Source: Craterostigma plantagineum (Eukaryota > Streptophyta > Magnoliopsida > Lamiales > Linderniaceae). From it: a DNA stretch of 64,000 bases. The stretch is taken from assembly GCA_027422505.1 (NCBI GenBank), contig JAPQWV010000758.1, positions 124,001 to 188,000 on the forward strand, given 5' to 3'. Under the pieces are notes generated by a model. The model ran no database searches. It was not told the origin of the DNA and was given only the letters and a program-made list of their open reading frames with translations. This document shows, one piece after another, positions 55,181-64,000 of the stretch (the first letter of the stretch is position 1; each line of letters opens with the position of its first letter). Made by a program: the position numbers and the translations under genes.

Positions 55181-55731
55181 TTCCATCATTTTCTCTAGGT
55201 CACTCTATTTTAGATAGAAATTCTTAGCTATCCTATCTTAAGGTATTCATTCAGTCCTTAGAATATTTTCGTGGATCTTATAGATCTTTTCCTTAAGTAT
55301 GATTCTCGTATTTTAGGAAGAAATTCGTAGTTATCTCTTCCTGGACATTCCTTCAGCCATTTAGCTTATTTTAGGAATATCCGATCTTCTGGATCTGCCC
55401 TTAAATGTGATCAGGTTATTTTAGGAAGGAACTCGTAGATATCTTTCAAGCCGTTCAGTTATTTTAGGGAACTCATTTATTTAATATTTATTCCTATTCG
55501 GTCTAGTCACATCCCTTCCTTAATTATGAGATCCCGTCAAATCAGTCAGACATTTCTGACAGTTTCTTCTCTCTCTCCAATTTGAAATTTCAAATTTCGA
55601 ATTTCAAAATCCATCCTTATCTCTTCCAAAAATAAACCGACCTCACTCCTTCAAAAAGATCCAAACCGTTCCTCAACCTTCATCATTCAATCATCTTCTT
55701 CAAACTTCTCTCAACCTTCAAACCCTAATCA
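55181..55731 (+). other. S pol/post-pol intergenic region
   Basis: No gene. TATTTTAGGAAG or TATTTTAGGAA-type words recur at about 60-base spacing (55312, 55370, 55421, 55462), each followed by TTCGTAG or similar, so this is a degenerate tandem repeat. Then a C/T-rich stretch leads to the post-pol ATG at 55732. Confidence 0.6.
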
Positions 55732-57254
55732 ATGGCAAAAACTTCCGGTCCAAAGCTGCTCTTCCCAAATCATCCAGCCGTAAACGAAAGGAACCTCCAT
55801 CAGACGAAGACCTATCCGATGCTGCTCCAGACTCATCCACGCCAGTTTCACCATCAACCACCCATGTTCGAAAAACCCGTTCAAAAGACAAATCGGTTGA
55901 AAAAGGACCATCTCCCTCTAAGATTCCCAAGAAGAAGAAGAAGAAAGGCAAGAAAACAACCCCTGTGAGATCACCCGAGCCTGAAAAATCTGTTTCGAGT
56001 CAAGAGGATGCTGAAGAAATTCATGACGAAACCCAGAAGTCCCGCTCTAAAAGCCCAACGCCAGAGGAAACCCAGAAATCTCCTTCCCCACTTGATAGGG
56101 CCTCGCCGTCTCCAAAAACAAGCCCTAAAACTTCTGATATCCCTTCCATCGACCTGTCCAACCCAACTGAGATCCCAGTTGAAGCCCTGTTCCTAGAAGA
56201 AAGTAACCGAACCGTCTACAAAAGCTTTAGCAAGCGTGACATCGCTCGTGGTCGAGGCGTCGCATTCGACAAGTTGCCTGCTGGAACTGTTATCACTTGG
56301 CTGAAAGACTACGGATGGGAGAAGTTCCTGAGTATCAACAAGCCCTACTACCCCGAAGCTGTCAAGCTCTTCTACGCAAACTTTGACTACGATGAGTATG
56401 AAGGACACATCAATGTCCGCTCCTATGTGCTGGGAGGCAGAATCCACTGGACCACGAAGAAGATCAACGAGATGCTTGGAGTTCCTGATGAACCCCTCTG
56501 CCACTACGACATGAACAACTGGTGCCATGCTGATGGTTTCGAATCCAGTGATGTCCTTCTGAAACTCTGGAATACCCGTACTAAGCCCGCTTTTCAGACG
56601 GAGAAGCTCTCAACCAACTTCCCATAGATTTCTTCTTCCTTCATAAGCTGCTGAACATGACCTTGTGGAGTGCCAAAATCGGAAGTGGCGGCCACTCTAC
56701 CACTATGAATTTCATGAGCACTTTTGCCGTGTACATGATATCCCAGAATCGCAAGTTCAATCTCGGGTATGTGATCCTGAAGCACATGATCCAGGCTGTT
56801 GAAAGCACAGACAAGGCATTGCCTTACGGGATGTTGCTCACGCACTTCCTTGAGTGTGAGAAAATCCAGATGCCGCCGGCATGGGAAGATACGGCCATCC
56901 ACGTTGTGGATATTGTGACTCTGAAACGCATGGGGATTCATCACACTAAAGGTCAAGGCTGGTTCAAGGCCAAGGAGAACAGATCAGTGGACAGCGTCCA
57001 GAAACGGTCGGCTGCGAAAGGGAAAGCGAAGGTCAAAAGCGACGAGGACGATGACTACGAGGATGAGCTTAGGGAAGGCAGGAATCTCAGTGCTGCGCCG
57101 CGATATCTCCGATATCAAGGCTGATAATCAGAAGCGCTTCCGCAAGCTCAAAGAGCAGTATACCGAGCTGTCACTGAAACTATCCAAGCTCTCGAAGCTC
57201 GTCAAGAAGACCCTTCCTAAGCCTGCCGATTCTGAAACATCCTCTAGCCAGTAG
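55732..57254 (+). pseudogene. S post-pol ORF: basic N-terminus, plant transposon-type domain, coiled coil
   Basis: The start at 55732 (MAKTSG) soon shifts frame into a Ser/Lys/Arg-rich region with nuclear-signal-like PKKKKKKGKK (about 55929-55958). 55965-56627 continues with a Pro/Ser-rich part and a globular domain (VITWLKDYGWEKFLSI, PYYPEAVKLFYANF, HWTTKKINEMLGVPDE) like the putative plant transposon domain often seen in retroelement extra ORFs. A shift near 56620 leads to 56657-57124, then another to 57051-57254, a Leu/Lys heptad coiled coil. Function unknown. Confidence 0.78.
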
Positions 57255-57914
57255 GCTGCCCCTCTAGTTCCATTCTGCTCCTAGTAGCCCCTAGGTTATT
57301 CCGCTCTGCCAGTATCTTTTAGTTCCTAAGTATCCCTCCCACCTTTTTTATAATGAAGGGGGAGTAGTAAGGTAAGTTTTTAGGCGGTTTGCGTCTAAGC
57401 CTAAGTGTTTTTTATATGTAGGGAAGTTCGTGGAACCCTAATATAATATTTTGCTGCTTTTATGATATATCTTCTATGCCTAACATCTCTGTTCTGATCT
57501 ATGGATATACCATGTGCTGATCTTATACTCTTATACTCTGATCTTAAGTGCCTGCTGCGATGATTACATAATTGCTTGAACCATGCTTGGAATATGCGCA
57601 CTTAGGCAGGGGGAGCACACTCACGGGTAAATTTCGACATTTAGTACTCAAGAGATAACATAGAAATAGATAGGATATATCCGCACTTAGACAGGGGGAG
57701 CAAAATTGATCATGATATATCATATGCATATCATAGAGATAACTGCACATAGGCAGGGGGAGCCAATGTGTATCACATGTGATTAGAAAATATCGTATGC
57801 TCTGCTTTGTGATTATGAAACACTTAGACATATGCGCTAGGACTTGCGTAATCGAATATGCTTACTTGCTTCCGTGCTGCATCAATTACATGTCATCATC
57901 AAAAAGGGGGAGAA
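57255..57914 (+). repeat. S multiple polypurine tracts and 3' UTR
   Basis: Five GGGGGAG runs occur: AAGGGGGAG 57356-57364, CAGGGGGAG 57607-57615, 57692-57700 and 57754-57762, and the functional AAAGGGGGAG 57903-57912 just before the LTR. The middle three are inside a repeated GCACTTAGGCAGGGGGAGC unit. Multiple PPTs are a recognised Sirevirus feature. Confidence 0.85.
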
Positions 57915-59620
57915 TGTTGACCTTTTTGATCCATATATGTTAGAGAGTTTTGATGAACGATGTATTTGTAATGACATTAGGTCTATAAATTAAGCAATTC
58001 GATTTGGGACAAATAAAATGTCTAATTTCATGATAATGTTCAACCATGCATTGCAAATGAGATGAAAATTGTTAAAGTGTTGAATATTAGAATTGCGTAT
58101 GATTTTGTGATGATTTGATGGAACTAAGTGATCGCATGTTATAGACAGTCCATGAGATAGGATATATCGTTCTGTGCTATATATGGAAATAATGCATGAG
58201 ATATCCTACTGAGTTATAAAAGGAAAATATGCTGTTTATATATGGATAGTGATATATCCGTTGATACTTGTTTATTCCTGGACGAAAATCACTTATACGA
58301 TTCTTGCATGCTTTCCACTGAATTTAATGTGAAATATTAAATTGATATCTTTCCTTATGCTGATTGGATATTATATTTAGGAAAGATTTGATTTAATTAA
58401 CCTTGTGGATAAGGTGCTCTTATATGGTATGTGGTATAGCGGGTGATATCTCTGAAATAAGGAAAGTTGTGCCATGATGTGATAAATCGATTTATGTAAG
58501 CTCTGATCTGACTTGTGTGCTAATCATGGTAAATATATTCATTAAATGCTATGAGCTGTACATGGAAAACGTGCTGATGCCTTGCTATCTTGTGTGCCAT
58601 ACTTGGAAAGTAAATCTGGATTGACTCGTTACTAGGAACTGATAGCAGGGAATCACTTATAGAAAGTTTCGATATGGAAAATATATGCGAAGTGGTTGAA
58701 TATGCTTGAGAACGAAATTGAGCTTTTATATGGAATATAATCATGCTTTAATGTGCTATATGACCATTGTGATGATTTATTAAAAGCATGATTTATATGG
58801 TATGATTGATTCGAAAGCTACATGGAAACTATGCTTGATTTGGTGATTATTATTTGATATGACTTTCCATGTGAAGTGCTATTAGAAAAGGATTATATAT
58901 GAGCTGCACTTTAGATTTTCGTAGAACACAGAGAATTTGCGAATTTAAGCCTACGAGAGATTTTTGAGCAGAGAGATACTAAGAGATTCCTGAGCCATTC
59001 ACTTGCGATAGCTTTCTGCCTTACTGAGCGTTAACCTACGTATCCATCACTGAGCGAGTGATTTATCCGATATTCCATCATCCCCTCCCATATATTCTGT
59101 CTTCGGACGTGCTGTCTTCGAACGTGAGCAATACCAAGGAGGCAAGGTCGACGTTTACGCACACGTGAAGGGAAGGACAAGTCCGGGGGCCCTTCGGTAG
59201 CGAGCTGTGTCTGTCGGGATCAAGGAGATTCCGAGGAACGAAACTCAGCGTGTGGTAACCTAGTAGTGTCTAGTGTTCGACTTGTTTCGGTTGTGTATTG
59301 GGCTAACCAATCAGTTATGTATCCAGCTACGGTGCATTATAGTGATTGGTTAAACTCTTGGGAAGCAAATCCCAACGAGAGGAGTAAACCCCAGTTGGGG
59401 ATATAACCTCTATAAAAATCATGTCTCGCATTTACTTTTCAGTTATTTCGTTATCACTGTGAGACAGACCCGAAACACATCCGACAATACTAGGATATAA
59501 CAGGCATACTCGTCCCAATATTATTTGGCATATCTAAGTTACCACACTAAGGTTTTGTAAAAGAAGCATAAAATTTTATAAGCCTAATTCACCCCCCTCT
59601 TAGGCACATTTATATCTTCA
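57915..59620 (+). repeat. S 3' LTR (1706 bp)
   Basis: Same length and ends as the 5' LTR, about 24 substitutions by eye, and followed by the GCGAT duplication. Confidence 0.95.
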
Positions 59621-59625
59621 GCGAT

Positions 59626-61560
59626 GATCCAATATGGGTCGGCAAGGGATTCACCTACTTTGCTAGGCTCCTTTTGACCGAGGAAGCAAGAGTAAAGACT
59701 TTCATTCATCGTTGAGGCTCGAGTTTTTACGCCAGTGGAGAGATCACCAATTATCTGTGAGTTCGGGTGTGCACGTGTCCACTTTCTTCTATGAAGTTGT
59801 GATGATCCAGCTACATCGATACCCGTCATTATTTCTTCACTTCGGATAGCATGATGCTCTATAGCTTCTCTAGGTTGGGAAAGTACTGACTCTCCTGAAG
59901 AAATTTCTTATCGAATGATGTTCCGTAGGTTTTGCAGGTTGAGGTAGTATTGACTCTTCTGACAAAATTTCCATTGTCGTATCCGTGGATTGGGGTGTGT
60001 CTGCTTCTGAGCTAGAGATGAGTATCTGTTGGAGGTTCACTGATGTCATCAATGTTGAGAGTTTCCAAAGTGGGAGGAGAATTATCATTGTCTGGTCCTG
60101 CAGAGGTTGTTGTTGCGGTGTGTGATGGTGGTTTTGAATAGAGATCCTCAAATAAAAGATCGAGTTCCACTTCGCTCAGTGTATTGGAATTCAAAGGTTC
60201 TCCCACTGTAGAGGTGCTTGATTGTCTTTTGTCAACTCTCGTAGAAGTCCGATTTTGGACTGATTTGTACAGAAGCCACTCGGTCTACTTCATCAAACGT
60301 CACGTTAAAGCTTTCCATAATCGATCCTCCTTGAGGTATACTCGATAAGCTTTGGAGGTTGTCGAGTATCCCACCAGTATCCCTTCAAACGCTTTTGGGT
60401 CGAGTCTGCCTCTATCTTCACGATGTTGACCACGTAGCACTTGCATCCAAAAACTCTCAGGAAAGAGTGGAACCCTGCAATTGATCAACTCGTAAGGAGT
60501 CCTATTAAACCTCTTGTGAAGGGAGGCACTATTTTGAGTGAAACAAGCTGTGTTCATTGCTTCAGCCCACAAGAAGTTAGGTAATCCAGAGTGAATAAGG
60601 AGTGTTCGAGTTGGTTCAACTAAGGTTCTGATCTTGCGCTCAACACCGTTTTGTTGGGATGTTTTTGCCGCTACGAACTGTTGGGTGATTCCAAGTGACG
60701 CATAGAAGTCACTGAGTTTTTTGTTCTTGAATTTTGTCCCATTGTCAGTTCTGATGATTTGGACATTTAGTTGGTGGAGGCTTTGTACGGTTTTGATAAA
60801 CTCAATGATATGACCTGGGGTTTCGTCCTTGTTCTGATAAATTTGGTCCATGTGTAGTGCGAGAAATTATCCACAATAACCAACACATATTAGCGCGAAA
60901 AATCATCCACAATAACTCAATGATATGACCTGGGGTTTCGTCCTTTATGAATGAGTTCAAGTGGTTTGGAGGTTGAAGCTGTGTGTTTGGTGTGGTGTGA
61001 TGCTTTTCTTATCTTTCCCATTTTACACGCTGAGCATATATGCTCTTTGTGATATCTGAATGAGGGAAGTCCTTTGACCAAATTTTCTAATCTTAGCTTG
61101 TTAGGTCTTTGAAGTTGAGATGAGAGAGTTGCTGATGCCAAAAATCGTTCTGATGTAGGGAAGCACGGGAGATAAGTCACGCTGGTCTGACAGTCTTAGA
61201 TCAATGGAGTAGAGATTCGTCTTTCTATGACCAGTGAGTAGTTCTCTTCTCATCAGTGACGCTACATTTGTTAGTCTCAAAATTTACTTTGTACCCTTTG
61301 TCACAGAAACGTCCAATACTGAATAGATTGTAGCCAGTCCTTCAACGTATGAGACTCCTTTGATGGTGAGTCTGTCATGGATTAGATTCCCCGTACCTAG
61401 CATGGGTGCAGATTGACCGTTTTCGAAGTGGACTTTCCGAGAAATCCCTCTGAAAAGTTGCTCAATAGCTCTTTGCTTCCACTCATGTGTGAGGAGCACC
61501 TGAATCTAAGTACCACACATGACGGACCTGCAAAATAAATCAGGTAAGCTTAGGGACCCA
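59626..61560 (-). pseudogene. pol: Copia B protease, integrase and linker
   Basis: Protease WYLDSG near 61505-61530 is followed by a one-base deletion. Then 61499-61284 (MLGTGNLIHDRLTIKGVSY), 61180-60917 (RLENLVKGLPSFRYHKEHIC, CKMGKIRKASHHTKH), integrase core 60851-60300 (QIIRTDNGTKFKNKKLSDFY, TSQQNGVERKIRTLVEPTRT with one Val missing before the Glu, NFLWAEAMNTACF) and the Ser/Thr-rich linker 60206-59630. A local duplication (CTCAATGATATGACCTGGGG) at 60804 and 60914 interrupts the integrase. Confidence 0.85.
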
Positions 61561-63200
61561 TTTAAGGGCGGGTCGTTTTTTTAATCGCAGGTGAGGAGTC
61601 CGACGTATTTGTTATTATATTAAATTCTTTGTCAGATTGTTGGAGAACTGACTTTAGAACCCAGACACGACAATTATCTATAGGATGTAATTGGGATTTT
61701 GTAATCCAGATTTGTCTTTGACTTAACCTCTTATTCTGTTTGATATTGGATGTGGTGTATTTATTTCTCTTAGTTTGGTGAGTATAATTGTTGAGCTCGG
61801 GAGATACACTCTTAGGACGAGTGCTATGAGAAGCGGAAGCTTTTTTGCAAAATTGAACGTTATGAGAACTACGAGGTGCATAACAATTTGCATAGGAATG
61901 TTTAGAATTTTGAGCACAAAATAAGGAAACACGATCTGCGACATTACAAGAAGTCAAATGTAAATGAATTGAAAGCATGTGAAGCAAGATTTGAAACTGG
62001 TTCCTTCTTCTTATCGGGCTCTGTTGTCTTCTTCACTGGACCAGATCTAACCTTCTTCATCTCCCTAGAACTCAGGCCCTTGTCTGTGGGCACATGCGAA
62101 ACAGTGTTAGTATGAGATATAGGAATTTTCCCTATAGTTTTCTTGCAGTTACATGTAGAGGGTTCGGGAACAGGACGTGAAGTGGAAGGTTTGTAAGCGT
62201 CAGGAAAGTTTTCAAGAGTGTAAATTTTGCTTAGCAAAATCGTTTTCTCTTCTGCATGGGCTTTCTTTTCCAATTCCAGAGAGGCTGTTAAGTCGCCTAT
62301 TTTGCGAACAATCTCTGGAATGTAGACAGATGAATAAATGGGTTTAGCCTGTTCGTCAGTGCTTTCCTGAAGTTCAAGGCCAAATGGTGACATGTAATCA
62401 GAGAGAGTAGTCTTTCTGGTCTTGTGCTATTGTTAAGTTCTGTATAATTACATGAAATTTGGGCCCAATCTTTGTTTCTTCGCTTCTGTTCATCAGATTT
62501 GGTCACTTCTGTTGGTCCTACGAAGTGCATTAAGTTTTCCAGACTCAACCCAAAGCGTTTAATGTTGTACAGCGGAAGTACTTCATCTTTCTTTGGGTTA
62601 TGGGCGAGTTGAAAGCCTAATCCTTCGTGAGGATTATAGAAGTCCACATTTTTAGTTTGGTTGAGAAAAATGGTTCGATCTGTTTGTCCACTTTTGGTGA
62701 GAAGATCCTCTAATTCTTTAATTTTCTTAATTGAGAAGACACATTTACTCGTTCTTCTTTGCTGTCTTTTAAGTTCCTACATGTATCACTTGTTTTTCTT
62801 TATTCTCTACTTTTTCTATGAAGGTCTTTACTTTAGATTCTGATAGAGTTAAGGATTCTTGAAGAATAGCTTTCTCTTCCTGTTGTTTGCTTAGTAAAGC
62901 ATAATTTTTGTCAACGTTTCTTTGGAGTTCTGAGCAATCCCTACGATGCATGGAGAGTTCATTCATCCTATGTTCTAGGTTAACAATATCATTGAGAGAA
63001 GATGTGTATACCTCCAGGTTGGATGAAGAGACATCCGTCCTGTCTGAGTCGATGCGTGCTACCTCCTTATCGGAATCATAATCATTGCTCTTTGCCATGA
63101 AGGCCACTTCGTCATCCCCCTCCTCTGATGTGTCCTCTAGCTAATCCTCTTTCTCAGCAACAAGGACAATTCCAGTCTCTTTGCGTTGTGATAGCTGAAA
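61561..63200 (-). pseudogene. Copia B gag-pol spacer (coiled-coil, basic)
   Basis: Same order as copy A: acidic/coiled-coil 63107-62769 (NLEHRMNELSMHRRDCSELQ, LTLSESKVKTFIEKVENKEK), 62647-62297 (LPLYNIKRFGLSLENLMHF), 62393-61944 (SSVYIPEIVRKIGDLTASLE, then Cys/Lys) and a basic part 61987-61562 (NIKQNKRLSQRQIWITKSQ). Frameshifts separate the pieces. Confidence 0.7.
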
Positions 63201-64000
63201 CTTCTTCTTGTATTAATCCGTGTTCTTCTTTTTCGGTCTGAAGCATTCGGAAGCGAAATGACCCGGTTTTCCGCAGTTGAAGCACTTCTTTGGGACTTCA
63301 ATGTTCTTCATTTTAGGTTCCTCGAGAGCTATGAATTTTTGTGTCTCGCTTGAGGTTCGTTGTTTGTTATAGGAGGATGATGGTTTCTTGGCACTTATCT
63401 TGTTGACGGTCTCCAAGAGCATGGCTAGTTGCTTTCGGATGTATTCAAGTTCATCCTAAGGTTCTTGCTCTGATTCTGCATTGTCTGAATTGTCAGATTT
63501 CATGATTTGTTTTCCGTTGGAGATCATTGAGTTTCTGTGGCTTGATTTGTTGGTCACGAGGGCAATAGGTTCCATGTTAACATTTGTTTTTCCTTCGTTC
63601 TTGATCTCTTTGGCATACTGGGAGTACTGAGAGAGGTTATCATGTAGGGAGTGAATGTCCATTGCATCTAGATATTTGTTTTGTTGCTTGACTAAAACTG
63701 GAATCCCCACTCCGGTTGAAGTGCTGAGAGGAATTTGATGTTGTGTTCAAGGTTTGAGCGTTGGATGTTGATCTTCCTCATCTCATTGATGAGGTCAAGA
63801 AGCGAAGATAGCTGTCACGGAGTTCTTCCCCCTCCTTCGCCTTGAAGAAATCATAGGCAGTGAGGATGCTTGATTTCTTAGTTATGTTGCTGACTTCTGT
63901 GCCAACAATCATTTTAGATACCTCGTCCCAGATTTCCTTGGCAGTGACCATAGAGTCCACTTGCTTGTACACATCATTAGGTAGAGCTTGTAGGACGTAG
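63201..64000 (-). pseudogene. gag: Copia B gag, C-terminal part
   Basis: The element enters from the right edge: 63972-63778 (MVTAKEIWDEVSKMIVGTEV, LTAYDFFKAKEGEELRDSYL), a shift near 63775, 63710-63456 (VLVKQQNKYLDAMDIHSLHD, EIKNEGKTNVNMEPIALVTN), then 63422-63213 with zinc knuckle CFNCGKPGHFASEC. It matches copy A gag at 37150-37920 residue for residue over long stretches. Confidence 0.87.

Larger units (their letters stand above)
48548..59620 (+). mobile_element. S: complete SIRE-like copia retrotransposon
   Basis: Both LTRs are exactly 1706 bp, and GCGAT flanks the element on each side (48543-48547 and 59621-59625). Internal order: PBS, gag, protease, integrase, RT, RNase H, post-pol ORF, multiple PPTs. 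Copy A shows the uninterrupted target near 41470. LTRs differ at about 24 sites by eye (about 1.4%) with no indels, so it is young, but gag-pol has frameshifts and one stop. Post-pol ORF and repeated PPTs fit Sirevirus. Confidence 0.95.
44913..64000 (-). mobile_element. Copia copy B (minus strand), split by S
   Basis: In element order from the right edge: gag, CCHC, coiled-coil spacer, protease, integrase, linker, [S inserted], RT, RNase H, intergenic region, post-pol ORF. Gene order and peptides match copy A. The 5' LTR is beyond the window and the 3' LTR is missing, since the post-pol ORF ends against LTR X. Confidence 0.88.

Noticed and set aside
1..64000. tRNA genes suggested by TGGTATCAGAGC and TGGCGCC strings
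   Set aside because: These are primer binding sites next to LTRs; no cloverleaf-sized sequence accompanies them.

Overview
The window is plant nuclear DNA built almost entirely from nested LTR retrotransposons. I see no host protein gene, rRNA, tRNA or CRISPR array that I can support. All recognisable coding sequence is Ty3/gypsy or Ty1/copia gag-pol, retrotransposon post-pol reading frames, and one endogenous plant pararetrovirus (Caulimoviridae-like) fragment. Initiator-Met primer sites (TGGTATCAGAGC), Athila, Tekay/Del, Reina-like and SIRE-like elements, and very long LTRs point to a eudicot. The post-pol proteins resemble ones common in Asteraceae repeats, but placing the plant there is inference.

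Layout, left to right. (1) 1-5140: 3' half of an Athila/Tat-like Ty3 element (+), inserted in the gag of (2) T1, a chromovirus (Tekay/Del type, +) at 5141-11725 whose 3' LTR is truncated. (3) 11726-12883: a minus-strand fragment of a short-LTR Ty3 element. (4) 12884-14200: AT-rich, non-genic, with a possible MITE. (5) 14201-16445: 3' end of a minus-strand copia element (copy C). (6) 16446-43014: copia copy A (+). Its gag is split by T2, a 19-kb minus-strand relative of T1 (17934-37024, duplication ATCAT). T2's two LTRs each carry a later insertion: a scrambled pararetrovirus segment (about 20450-23474) plus a small MITE (23787-23991) in one, and a complete non-autonomous LTR element N (28978-34116, duplication GTACC) in the other. 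(7) 43015-44912: an isolated LTR (X). (8) 44913-64000: copia copy B (minus strand), split by S, a complete SIRE-like copia element (48548-59620, duplication GCGAT, 1706-bp LTRs).

Working parts: each element has recognisable machinery (PBS, gag with CCHC knuckle, protease, integrase, reverse transcriptase, RNase H, polypurine tract). In every copy seen here at least one part is broken by frameshifts, stops, deletions or insertions, so none looks autonomous. S is youngest by its LTRs (about 24 substitutions in 1706 bp by eye) but its pol is interrupted. N never had coding capacity and would depend on enzymes from another element.

The structures most worth a second look are: short CpG-centred palindromes clustered in the LTRs and leaders of several unrelated elements, with a different motif in each; element N with three different tandem arrays; a large inverted repeat formed by copia A and B around X; a post-pol gene in copia B with its own candidate promoter; and the pararetrovirus mosaic inside a TA-rich microsatellite.
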